Below, one piece after another: positions 16,553-27,872 of a stretch of DNA of 44,880 nucleotides. Origin of the DNA: Actinomycetota bacterium. Its GTDB lineage: Bacteria; Actinomycetota; Acidimicrobiia; Acidimicrobiales; Ilumatobacteraceae. Position 1 is the first letter of the stretch, and the number at the start of each line of letters is the position of its first letter. Where the stretch lies: contig JAPLAA010000098.1 of assembly GCA_026393475.1 (NCBI GenBank), forward strand, positions 4,312-49,191. Direction: 5' to 3'. The notes below the pieces were generated by a model that saw only the letters and a list, made by a program, of their open reading frames with translations, was not told where the DNA came from and did not search any database. Made by a program: the position numbers and the translations under genes.

Positions 16553-17578
16553 GTGAGTCCTCGCGGCGATCGTCCGGGACGGCGATTCGACGCCGCCACC
16601 GTGGGCTCGTCGGTGGCGATCGGCGTGCTGCTGCTGCTCGGTGCGCTCGGACCGCGAGCCGACCGGGGCCCATCTGCGCGTGTGGTCCCGGTTGCGACCC
16701 CGACCCCGACCCCGACGTCGGCGACCTCGACGACGTCGACCACGTCGACCACGTCGACCACGTCGACCACGTCGACCACGTCGACCACGTCGACCACGTC
16801 GACCACGTCGACCACGTCGACCACGTCGACCACGTCGACCACGGTGCCCCCGCCCGTGCTCGTGTGGGCCGACGAGTTCGACGGCGCCGCCGGCCAACTC
16901 CCCGACGCGACGCGGTGGCGGTTCGAGCTCGGTGGTCACGGATGGGGCAATGCACAGCTCGAGTTCACCGACGACGCCCACGCACGGCTCGACGGTCGCG
17001 GTCACCTGGCGATCACGAGCGAGCCGCTGGTCGCCGAGGCGGGGATCGAGTGCTGGTACGGGCCCTGCCGCTTCGTCTCGTCGCGACTCACGACCGACGG
17101 CCTGTTCGCCCACCGATACGGCCGCGTCGAGATACGGGCATCGCTGCCACGCGGTGATGCGACCTGGCCGGCGTTCTGGATGCTCGGCGTCGACCGCGCC
17201 GCGATGGGTTGGCCCGCGAGCGGCGAGATCGACGTCCTCGAACACGTCGGCCGCGACGGCGACGGGGTGCATGGAGCCGTGCACGGTCCGGGCTACTCCG
17301 GTGGTGATGCGATCGTGGGCGGCACCACCGTCGACGACGTGACCGCGTTCCACGTCTACGCCGTCGAGTGGACGGCGGCAGCCATCGAATGGTCGGTCGA
17401 CGGCCGTCCGTACCACCGCGTCGATCGCGACGACGTCCCGTCGTGGCCCTTCGACCGGCCGTTCCACCTCGTCGTGAACCTGGCCGTCGGCGGGACGCTC
17501 GGCGGCGACCCGACCGAGGCCGACCTGCAACCGCACTCGTTCGTGATCGATCACATCCGGGTGTACGACCTCCCCTGA
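16553..17578 (+). CDS. Secreted glycoside hydrolase family 16 (beta-glucanase-like)
   Basis: 341 residues: a Sec-type signal or anchor helix (about 19-35, VGSSVAIGVLLLLGALG), a Thr/Ser linker of twelve TST triplets (about 61-96), then a GH16 jelly roll beginning VLVWADEFDG. The catalytic motif ExDxxE is at 225-230 (Glu225 nucleophile, Asp227, Glu230 acid/base) in SGEIDVLEH. The C-terminal HLVVNLAVGG and HIRVYDLP are standard GH16 ends. GH16 enzymes cut beta-1,3/1,4-glucans or related galactans, or transglycosylate them. Its position 7 bp after the GT2 fusion suggests it edits the same exported polymer, as hydrolases do in cellulose and other secretion operons. The hydrophobic segment lacks a clear cleavage site, so it may stay membrane-anchored with the TST linker as a stalk. 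Confidence 0.92.
   Translation: MSPRGDRPGRRFDAATVGSSVAIGVLLLLGALGPRADRGPSARVVPVATPTPTPTSATSTTSTTSTTSTTSTTSTTSTTSTTSTTSTTSTTSTTSTTVPPPVLVWADEFDGAAGQLPDATRWRFELGGHGWGNAQLEFTDDAHARLDGRGHLAITSEPLVAEAGIECWYGPCRFVSSRLTTDGLFAHRYGRVEIRASLPRGDATWPAFWMLGVDRAAMGWPASGEIDVLEHVGRDGDGVHGAVHGPGYSGGDAIVGGTTVDDVTAFHVYAVEWTAAAIEWSVDGRPYHRVDRDDVPSWPFDRPFHLVVNLAVGGTLGGDPTEADLQPHSFVIDHIRVYDLP
16733..16840 (+). repeat. 12 perfect tandem copies of a 9-bp unit (ACGTCGACC)
   Basis: Twelve uninterrupted identical 9-mers encode (Thr-Ser-Thr)12 in the GH16 linker. Identity at the DNA level, including third bases, indicates recent slippage. Copy-number change keeps the frame and alters the stalk length by three residues per unit. 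Confidence 0.95.
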
Positions 17579-17761
17579 CCTCGCCTGACCTCCCCGGTTC
17601 GTCCCTGCCGCCGGCTCTCTCAAGGTTCCGTCAGACGGTCGACCTCGCGTGGCCGCAGTGTCAACGTTCCCGCAAGGTCACGGCAGCAGCGCCCACCGTC
17701 GCGAACCGTCGACGGGTGGACACCACGATCGGGTGTCGCACACGGACGCGAGGTTCAGGTC

Positions 17762-21436
<3,675 letters not shown>

Positions 21437-21437
21437 C

Positions 21438-21485
21438 CCGACGCGACCCGACGCGACCCGACCCGACCCGACCCGGCGCGGCGCG
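21438..21485. repeat. CGACC-type short tandem repeat between convergent genes
   Basis: The 50-bp gap between the subtilase stop and the response-regulator stop is almost wholly built of GACCCGACGC/GACCC units followed by GGCGCGGCGCGG. No clear hairpin with a T-run is seen. It may serve as a spacer or weak terminator. Confidence 0.5.
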
Positions 21486-21486
21486 G

Positions 21487-22164
21487 TCAGTCGCCGCCGG
21501 GAACGACCAGCCCGGACTCGTAGGCGAGGATGATCGCCGCGGCCCGGTCGCGGGCGCCGAGCTTGGCGAAGATGCTGCCCACGTGGCCCTTCACCGTCCG
21601 CTCGCTCACGTAGAGACGGTCGGCGATCTCGAGGTTCGACGCGCCCTTGGAGATCAGCACCAGCACCTCCCGTTCGCGTTCGGACAGCCGCTCGGTCACA
21701 CCTGCCGTCCGGGCGGTTCGGCTCGCACCGCTGCGGACCGCCTGCAGCACCCGAGGCGTCACCCGCGGATCGAGCCACGACCCGCCACCGGCGACACTGC
21801 GGATCGCCAAGATCAGGTCGTCGGCGGGGGTGTCCTTCAACAGGAACCCCGCGGCACCGGCCTGCAACGCGCCCCACAGCACTTCGTCGTCGTCGAAGGT
21901 GGTGAGCACCAGCACCGGTGGCCCGCCCTCGGCGTGGAGGCGCGAGGTCGCCTCGATCCCGTCCATCACGGGCATCCGGATGTCCATCAGCACCACGTCG
22001 GGCCGATGGTCGCGGCTCGCCACCAGGCCGAGCTCGCCGTTCGCTGCCTCCGACACCACCTCGATGCCGGGCTCGGTCGAGATGATGAAGGCGATGCCGG
22101 CCCGCACGAGCTGCTGATCGTCGACCAGCACCACCCGCACCCTGCCCTCGTCGATCGGGCTCAC
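21487..22164 (-). CDS. NarL/LuxR-family response regulator
   Basis: 225 residues. The receiver domain has acidic Asp15/Asp16 (LVDDQQ), phospho-acceptor Asp61 (VVLMDIRMP), a Thr in VLVLTTFDDDE and Lys in FLLKDT. The DNA-binding LuxR domain (about 158-215) reads LSEREREVLVLISKG through VSERTVKGHVGSIFAKL. It starts at a GTG overlapping the kinase stop (GTGA), so kinase and regulator are coupled. The upstream in-frame ATG lies inside the kinase gene and is rejected. The obvious target is the divergent MMPL gene, whose leader contains a 9-bp-arm dyad. Confidence 0.92.
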   Translation of the reverse strand: MSPIDEGRVRVVLVDDQQLVRAGIAFIISTEPGIEVVSEAANGELGLVASRDHRPDVVLMDIRMPVMDGIEATSRLHAEGGPPVLVLTTFDDDEVLWGALQAGAAGFLLKDTPADDLILAIRSVAGGGSWLDPRVTPRVLQAVRSGASRTARTAGVTERLSEREREVLVLISKGASNLEIADRLYVSERTVKGHVGSIFAKLGARDRAAAIILAYESGLVVPGGD

Positions 22165-23351
22165 GAGAACCGGCCGCGCCGCAGCGGCAGCGCAGCGTCG
22201 ATCCGCCACGTCTGGTGCTCGGTGAGGCCGGCATCCACCGATCCTCCGGCGGCGCGAACCCGCTCGCGCATGCCGCGCAACCCGAGGCCCGAGCGTCGGG
22301 AGGGACGGTCGGGCGTCTCCGTCGTCGGGTTCTCGGCCGTGATCCGGAGCACGGTGCCCTCGCCATCGGTCGCGACGCGCAACTCGACCGGCGAACCGGG
22401 CGAGTGCTGCAGCACGTTGGAGAGCGCCTCCTGCACCACTCGGAACGCGGTGAGCGACGTCGTGCCGTCGGCGGCGACGTCGTCGAGGTCGAGTTCGGCC
22501 GACACTCGCATGCCGGCGTCGCGGTACTGGTCGACGAGTGCGGGGATGTCGGACAGCTGCGGCAGTGGCGCGGCATGGGCATGGCCGTCATGGGAGGTGT
22601 CGCCGCCGCCGGTCGCGTCCTCGGTGCAACGCAGCAGTCCCACCACCTGGCGGATCGAATCGAGGCTTTCGCGCCCGACGGTTTCGGCTCGCTCGAGCGC
22701 CTCGGCAGCCCGGTCCGGATCGTGGTGCAGTGCACGTCGCGCCCCGGTGACGTGCAGCATGGTGACGGTCAACGAGTGGGCCACGACGTCGTGGACCTCC
22801 CGCGCGATGCGGGTCCGTTCGTCCGCCGCCGCGTGCTCGGTCTCACGCACCCGGGCAGCGCGGAGTTCCTCGACGAGCTGCTCCTGGCGACGGATCATCA
22901 GCCCCGCCAGGAAGGCGACACCGGCGCCCCCCGTGAAGTAGATCGCGCCGGTCTCGTGGGTGGTGCCCTCGAGCAATGCGATCCCCACCGCCAGCCCTGC
23001 GGCAGTGATCGCCGGCAGTGCGATCATGAGCGTCGTGCGGGCGCAGCGCGTGAGCCAGACGACGGCGATCATCGCGGGGAACATGCCGCCCGGGTTCCGG
23101 TCGACGAGCACGATCCCGGCCGCGCTCGCCATCGAGATCGCGTAGAAGGCCACCGGCGGGATGCGGACCCCGCCGCTCTCGACCGCCCACGGCACGAGAC
23201 CGGCGAAGGCGAACGCGACCGTGGTCCAGCTGAACGAGGTCTTGTCGCCGAAGATCGCGATCAGCGCAGCACACGTCGCAGCGATCGACATGACGACGGT
23301 CGTCGAGAGCCGGTACGCGGACGCCGTGGGGAGGTCTTCCACGACGAGCAC
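22161..23351 (-). CDS. Sensor histidine kinase (HisKA_3 type)
   Basis: About 396 residues. The N-terminal half has five or six membrane helices with short loops (about 17-153) and no large sensor domain, so it probably senses the membrane or an associated transporter. The dimerisation/phosphotransfer helix carries His187 in REVHDVVAHS. The HATPase_c domain has the N-box region VVQEALSNVLQHS and G-box SGLGLRGMRERV. The GTG at 23351 is preferred because GAGGA (23359-23363) lies 7 bases upstream; a GTG at 23378 in the same frame would add nine residues. It is divergent from the MMPL exporter and resembles DesK/LiaS-type kinases that control efflux or envelope stress genes. Confidence 0.9.
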   Translation of the reverse strand: MLVVEDLPTASAYRLSTTVVMSIAATCAALIAIFGDKTSFSWTTVAFAFAGLVPWAVESGGVRIPPVAFYAISMASAAGIVLVDRNPGGMFPAMIAVVWLTRCARTTLMIALPAITAAGLAVGIALLEGTTHETGAIYFTGGAGVAFLAGLMIRRQEQLVEELRAARVRETEHAAADERTRIAREVHDVVAHSLTVTMLHVTGARRALHHDPDRAAEALERAETVGRESLDSIRQVVGLLRCTEDATGGGDTSHDGHAHAAPLPQLSDIPALVDQYRDAGMRVSAELDLDDVAADGTTSLTAFRVVQEALSNVLQHSPGSPVELRVATDGEGTVLRITAENPTTETPDRPSRRSGLGLRGMRERVRAAGGSVDAGLTEHQTWRIDAALPLRRGRFS

Positions 23352-23474
23352 CTTACGGTCCTCGCGTGGCCATGTCACCGGACTGCAGTACGGGTCGCGA
23401 ACGTGCCGTGGGACCGTTCACGACCCTGCTCGCGGCCGATGCCACCGAGCCCCCGCCGGCAGACGATGGGACCC

Positions 23475-23497
23475 GGATCGGCGGTCGTCGCCGATCC
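23475..23497 (+). promoter_or_regulatory. Dyad in the leader of the MMPL gene
   Basis: Perfect arms GGATCGGC (23475-23482) and GCCGATCC (23490-23497) around GGTCGTC; a flanking C:G pair extends it to 9 bp. It ends 9 bp before the AGGAGG ribosome-binding site. It could be the operator of the divergent response regulator or an mRNA hairpin affecting translation. Confidence 0.45.
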
Positions 23498-23506
23498 GTT
23501 CGATCC

Positions 23507-23512
23507 AGGAGG
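23507..23512 (+). promoter_or_regulatory. Perfect Shine-Dalgarno AGGAGG for the MMPL gene
   Basis: AGGAGG followed by TTCCC and GTG at 23518. It fixes the start well inside the long open frame that extends back to 23161, and is the clearest ribosome-binding site in the window. Confidence 0.9.
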
Positions 23513-23517
23513 TTCCC

Positions 23518-25791
23518 GTGCTCACACGTCTCGGTCGGTTCACGGTTCGGCGACGGCGGCTCGTGCTGTCGTTCACCGTGCTGTTCATGGTGCTGGCGGC
23601 GGTCGTCGGCGCCGGCGCGTTCGGCGTGCTGAAGGACGGGGGATTCGACGATCCGGCGTCGGAGAGCGCCCGCGCGGCAGCGCTGCTCGAGGAGCACTTC
23701 GGAGGCGGCGATCCCAACGTCGTGCTCGTCGCGTCGGTGGACGCTGCGGGCTCCGCCCCCGCGGGTGCCATCGGTGTCGACGACCCGTCGGTCGTCGCGG
23801 CCGGCGCCGACCTGGCGGCGCGCCTTGACGCGATCGATGGTGTCGAACAGGTGGTCTCGTACTGGTCGCTCGGCAGCCCGCCGTCGTTGCGGAGCACCGA
23901 CGGTGACACCGCGCTGGTGCTCGCTCGCGTCACGGGCGACGACGAACAGGTGACCGAACGGATCGACCTCGTGAAGGAGGCCGTGACCGGCACCCAGGGG
24001 CCGTTCGATGTGCTGCTCGGCGGACGAGAGGCGGTGTTCGCCGACGTCGGTGAGACGATCGAGGGCGACCTGCTCCGGGCCGAGCTCATCGCCGTGCCGC
24101 TCACGTTGATCCTGTTGCTGTTCGTGTTCCGCGGGCTCGTCGCCGCCGCCCTGCCGATGCTCGTCGGCGTGATCGCCGTGCTCGGCACGCTGCTCAGCCT
24201 GTTCGTCATCGGTTCGATCACGGATGTGTCGCTCTACGCGATCAACCTCACCACTGCACTCGGTCTCGGCCTCGCGATCGACTACAGCTTGTTCATCGTC
24301 TCCCGCTTCCGGGAGGAGTTGCAGGCCGGCAGGAACGTCGAAGGTGCCGTGATCCGAACGATGGAGACGGCCGGCAAGACCGTGCTGATCAGCGCGCTGA
24401 CCGTCGCCGTGTCGCTCGCCGCCCTCCTCGTGTTCCCGCTGTACTTCCTCCGCTCGTTCGCCTACGCCGGCGTGGCGGTCGTCCTGCTGGCGCTCGCCGG
24501 CTCGTTGCTGTCGCTGCCGGCCCTGCTCGCCGTCCTCGGTCACCGGGTGAACTCGTTGCGGATCGGCCGTCGACGGGTCGCCCGGGCTGATCGCGAGGGT
24601 GCATGGCACCGCATCGCGATGTTCGTCATGCGTCGCCCCGTCCCCATCGCGGCGGCGGCGGTCGCGGTCCTGCTGTTCCTCGGTGCGCCGTTCCTGCGGG
24701 TGGCCTTCGGGACGCCCGACGACCGAGTGCTGCCCATGTCGGCGGAGAGCCGGCAGGCGTCGGAGATCCTGAGGTCCGACTTCACCGGCAACTCGGCCGA
24801 GAGCTTCGGCGTGGTCGTCGACGGCGTCGGGCCGGAGCGGCTGGCGGATCTCGGAGCGGCCGCGGCGACGATCTCGTCGATGGACGGTGTCGCTCGGGTC
24901 GACAGCGCGGCGGGGACCTTCGTCGACGGCGCGCTCGCCGCGACCACCGATGCCGACGCCCGCTTCCTGGCCGCTGACGGCGACACCGTGAGCTGGATGT
25001 CGGTGGTGCCGAGTTTCGCCGTCGTGTCGGAACAGGGCGAGCAACTGGTGAAGGACATCCGGTCGCTCGACCTGCCGGTCGAGGTCGCGGTCGAGGGCTC
25101 GGCGGCCGAACTGGTCGACACCAAGGCGGCGATCGGAGACGCACTGCCCCTGGCGCTGGCGATCATCGTCGTGGCCACGCTCGTGCTGCTGTTCATGCTC
25201 TCGGGCAGCGTGCTCGTGCCGATCAAGGCGTTGGTCCTGAACTTCCTGAGCCTCACCGCCACGTTCGGTGCGATGGTGTGGATCTTCCAGGACGGCAACC
25301 TCGCCGGCGTGTTCGACTTCACCGCCACCGGGACGATCGACACCTCGATGCCGATCCTGATGTTCTGCATCGCCTTCGGCCTGTCGATGGACTACGAGGT
25401 GTTCCTGTTGGCCCGCATCAAGGAAGAGCACGACCGCACCGGCGACAACGAGGCATCGGTGGCGCTCGGTCTGGAGCGCACGGGCAGCATCGTGACCGCT
25501 GCGGCCGCGCTGCTGGCGATCACGTTCTTCGCCTTCGGCACCTCCGGCGTGAGCTTCATCAAGATGTTCGGCATCGGCCTCGGCCTCGCCGTGCTGATGG
25601 ATGCGACCATCGTGCGTGCCTTCCTCGTGCCGGCGTTCATGCGCCTCGCCGGTGAGGCCAACTGGTGGGCGCCCGCCCCGCTGCGCCGCTTCCACGACCG
25701 CTACGGCCTGCGCGAGGGCGACGGCCCGGAGACGGCCGCCGGCGCCGGGCACCAGGAGGACGAGCGGACGCTGGTGGGCGCCGACCGGTGA
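23518..25791 (+). CDS. MMPL family RND transporter
   Basis: 757 residues with the duplicated MMPL layout: one helix (about 14-37), an extracytoplasmic domain, a block of five helices containing LGLAIDYSLFIVSRFREE, a cytoplasmic loop, another single helix, second extracytoplasmic domain and second helix block with FGLSMDYEVFLLARIKEEHD. The Asp-Tyr pairs in those two motifs are the proton-relay sites of MmpL proteins. Relatives move lipids, glycolipids or drugs across the actinobacterial membrane. A perfect AGGAGG fixes the GTG start. It is divergent from a kinase/regulator pair that probably controls it. The C-terminal 30 residues are acidic and cytoplasmic. Confidence 0.93.
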   Translation: MLTRLGRFTVRRRRLVLSFTVLFMVLAAVVGAGAFGVLKDGGFDDPASESARAAALLEEHFGGGDPNVVLVASVDAAGSAPAGAIGVDDPSVVAAGADLAARLDAIDGVEQVVSYWSLGSPPSLRSTDGDTALVLARVTGDDEQVTERIDLVKEAVTGTQGPFDVLLGGREAVFADVGETIEGDLLRAELIAVPLTLILLLFVFRGLVAAALPMLVGVIAVLGTLLSLFVIGSITDVSLYAINLTTALGLGLAIDYSLFIVSRFREELQAGRNVEGAVIRTMETAGKTVLISALTVAVSLAALLVFPLYFLRSFAYAGVAVVLLALAGSLLSLPALLAVLGHRVNSLRIGRRRVARADREGAWHRIAMFVMRRPVPIAAAAVAVLLFLGAPFLRVAFGTPDDRVLPMSAESRQASEILRSDFTGNSAESFGVVVDGVGPERLADLGAAAATISSMDGVARVDSAAGTFVDGALAATTDADARFLAADGDTVSWMSVVPSFAVVSEQGEQLVKDIRSLDLPVEVAVEGSAAELVDTKAAIGDALPLALAIIVVATLVLLFMLSGSVLVPIKALVLNFLSLTATFGAMVWIFQDGNLAGVFDFTATGTIDTSMPILMFCIAFGLSMDYEVFLLARIKEEHDRTGDNEASVALGLERTGSIVTAAAALLAITFFAFGTSGVSFIKMFGIGLGLAVLMDATIVRAFLVPAFMRLAGEANWWAPAPLRRFHDRYGLREGDGPETAAGAGHQEDERTLVGADR

Positions 25792-25836
25792 GGACGTTCG
25801 AGCTGGTGCCGAGCGTGTCGGCGCCAGCGCTGCTCA

Positions 25837-25878
25837 CGGTGAGGTGGACGCGCCCGGACGGGCCGATCCACCTCACCG
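25837..25878. terminator. Bidirectional hairpin between MMPL and L,D-transpeptidase genes
   Basis: Perfect 11-bp arms CGGTGAGGTGG (25837-25847) and CCACCTCACCG (25868-25878). The 20-base loop holds a second stem GCCC-GGAC-GGGC. It lies between convergent stops (25791 and 25902), the ideal place for a shared terminator. Confidence 0.7.
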
Positions 25879-25901
25879 ACGCAGCGAGATCTCGGATCGG
25901 G

Positions 25902-27164
25902 TCAGATGACGACGACCTTGGTGCCGATGTCGGCCCACTCCCACACGAAGTCGGCGTCGAGCACGGCCTGGCGCTGGCAGCCGCCCGACAGGCGGGTGCC
26001 GAGTTCGGCGTCGGTCTGGTACGGCGAGTCGTCCTCGACGTGCAGCGGGATCGAGTGGAAGCCGATGGCCCCACGCTCGGTCTTCAGCCAGCGCACCATC
26101 TTCGGCAGCCAGGCCTTGCCGTTCCACGCGGTGGAGACGTCGGACTTGCTGTACACCTCGTGGGTGCCGGGCAGTTCGTTGCTGTACTTGCTGCCCGAGA
26201 CGAGCCAGGAGCGGATGATCTCGCCCTCGCTGCCGACCGCCCACACACGCTGGCCGGCCCGGTCGTACACGAGACGGCGTCCGTCGCCGGAGTTCGCCGG
26301 CAGCGGCGGGGCGTCGGACCCAGCGGACGCGACCGACGACAGCGGGTACCCGAGCAGGTCGACGGCGCCGGCCGGCGGCGCCGGCGTGCGGGTGACGAAG
26401 CTCTCCTCGTCGGGCCAGATGCCGAGCGACAGCGCGGACTCGCGGCCCACGATGCCGTCGACGTAGAGGTTGCGGTCGGTCTGCATCACCTCGACCGCGT
26501 CGAAGGTGGCCTGGTCGAACGAGCCGGTGAGGGCGCCGCTGTAGTAGCCCTGGGCGATGAGCGCCTGCTGGAGGCAGGTGACGCCCTGGCCGGTCTCGCC
26601 GATGCGCAGCGACAGCGTGTCCATCAGACAGGTGTCGACGCTGGTGAGGTCCTCACCGTCGGCACCCTGCTCGTCGACGGCCGTCGACGCGGCTGCGGTC
26701 GCTGCGGCGGGATCGGCGGCCGCAGGGTCGGTGGGCGCCGCGACCGGGGCGGCGACCTCGGCGAACCCCGGGAGGCTGGTGTCGACGGCTGCCTCGGCCG
26801 CAGCCGGTGCTGCCGCTGCCGCGGGAGTGACGATGTCGCCCGCGTCGCCGCCCCGGGTGGCGATGAAGCCGCACACGAGCGTCGCGGCGACGCCGACGAC
26901 GAGCAAGGGGCGCCGGTCGACCTTGTGGGGGCCGTGCCCGTGATGTCCGCCCTGATGCCCGTCGTGATGGGGCTCGTGACCGAATCCGTCCCGACCCGAT
27001 CCGCTCGAGACCTGCACGGTCCGCGGTGCGCGGTCCGAGGTCGAACCTGAGGTCGAACGTGCCGCCGATCGGGCGGCGGGCGCCGTGCGGGCGCGGGAAT
27101 CGGCCTGGCTGCGGGCCCGGTCGCGGGGCGGGGCGTGCGGCGTGCGATCCAGCGGTGGGTTCAT
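25902..27164 (-). CDS. Membrane-anchored L,D-transpeptidase (YkuD) with peptidoglycan-binding domain
   Basis: 420 residues. The cytoplasmic N-terminus is Arg/Ser-rich then His-rich (HEPHHDGHQGGHHGHGPHK, about 66-84), followed by one membrane helix (LLVVGVAATLVCGFIATRG), an Ala/Pro linker, a PG_binding_1 domain (about 185-250, IGETGQGVTCLQQALIAQGYY) and a C-terminal YkuD domain. Catalytic Cys396 lies in SGGC and the conserved His370 in FHS. The usual SHGC motif has Gly in place of its His, which occurs in some actinobacterial relatives. It would make 3-3 cross-links or attach proteins to peptidoglycan outside the membrane. The ATG 27164 is preceded by GGAACGAC. Its promoter region faces the DinB-like gene. 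Confidence 0.9.
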   Translation of the reverse strand: MNPPLDRTPHAPPRDRARSQADSRARTAPAARSAARSTSGSTSDRAPRTVQVSSGSGRDGFGHEPHHDGHQGGHHGHGPHKVDRRPLLVVGVAATLVCGFIATRGGDAGDIVTPAAAAAPAAAEAAVDTSLPGFAEVAAPVAAPTDPAAADPAAATAAASTAVDEQGADGEDLTSVDTCLMDTLSLRIGETGQGVTCLQQALIAQGYYSGALTGSFDQATFDAVEVMQTDRNLYVDGIVGRESALSLGIWPDEESFVTRTPAPPAGAVDLLGYPLSSVASAGSDAPPLPANSGDGRRLVYDRAGQRVWAVGSEGEIIRSWLVSGSKYSNELPGTHEVYSKSDVSTAWNGKAWLPKMVRWLKTERGAIGFHSIPLHVEDDSPYQTDAELGTRLSGGCQRQAVLDADFVWEWADIGTKVVVI

Positions 27165-27245
27165 GTCGTTCCGTGTCCTGATCAGGCGGTGCGAGGCCGT
27201 ACCGACGGTGGGGGAAACCAGGGCGATCCCAGCGTACTGCCTGAC

Positions 27246-27251
27246 TACGGT
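27246..27251 (+). promoter_or_regulatory. -10-like TACGGT, six bases before the DinB-like start
   Basis: TACGGT (TANNNT) ends 6 bases before ATG 27258 and no purine-rich ribosome-binding site intervenes. This spacing predicts a leaderless transcript. No convincing -35 is seen. Confidence 0.45.
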
Positions 27252-27257
27252 CGGATC

Positions 27258-27845
27258 ATGGCCATGCCTCCCGACCCCGCCCACCCCGCGCCGCCGACGA
27301 TCGTTCCCGACGACAAGAACTGGACCTGGGTGCTCGAGCGGGTCTGCCCCGACTGCGGCTTCGATGCCGCGGTCACACCCGCGTCGGCGGTGCCCGGCCT
27401 GGTGCGCGAGCAGGTGGCGGCGTGGCGTTCGCTGCTCGCCCATCCGCACGCCCGGCTGCGCCCGGCCGCCGACCAGTGGTCGGCGCTGGAGTACGGCTGC
27501 CACGTGCGCGACGTCTTCCGCCTGTTCGATCGACGCCTCGAGCTCATGCTCACCGAGGACGCGCCCCGCTTCGCGAACTGGGACCAGGACGTCACGGCGG
27601 TCGAGGACCGCTACGACCTGCAGGACCCGGCGGTGGTGGCCGACGAGCTCGCGATCGCCGCCGAGGCGATCAGCGCCCGGTTCGAGCAGGTGGGCGACGA
27701 CCAGTGGGGCCGAACGGGCCTGCGCTCCGACGGTGCCGAGTTCACCGTCGACACCTTCGCCCGCTACTTCATCCACGACCCGCTGCACCACCTCGACGAC
27801 GTGAGTCGGGGCAACCAGGCCCTGGCCGACGGCTCGCTCGACTGA
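27258..27845 (+). CDS. DinB/mycothiol-maleylpyruvate isomerase-like protein
   Basis: 195 residues resembling the DinB four-helix superfamily. Candidate metal ligands are His82 (EYGCHVRD), His173 and His177/His178 (HDPLHHLDDV), the spacing expected for the family's three-His site. An N-terminal CPDCGFD segment (Cys30, Cys33) is common in actinobacterial members. DinB-fold enzymes are thiol-dependent transferases using mycothiol or bacillithiol, so a role in detoxification is plausible but the substrate is unknown. The start at ATG 27258 seems leaderless. It is divergent from the L,D-transpeptidase. Confidence 0.85.
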   Translation: MAMPPDPAHPAPPTIVPDDKNWTWVLERVCPDCGFDAAVTPASAVPGLVREQVAAWRSLLAHPHARLRPAADQWSALEYGCHVRDVFRLFDRRLELMLTEDAPRFANWDQDVTAVEDRYDLQDPAVVADELAIAAEAISARFEQVGDDQWGRTGLRSDGAEFTVDTFARYFIHDPLHHLDDVSRGNQALADGSLD

Positions 27846-27872
27846 CCCGATCGCCCGGGACGGCCGACTCGA

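Noticed and set aside
12502..16842. A 1446-codon open frame on the minus strand with VDVVDV repeats
   Set aside because: It is the antisense shadow of the GT2 fusion and GH16 genes; its composition (His/Arg/Gln-rich, no domain) and the intact motifs on the plus strand show which is coding.
21438..21485. Rho-independent terminator in the CGACC repeats
   Set aside because: No stable inverted repeat or T-run could be drawn; left as a short tandem repeat.
23353..25752. A 799-codon minus-strand open frame
   Set aside because: Antisense to the MMPL gene, which has a perfect ribosome-binding site and both MMPL motifs.
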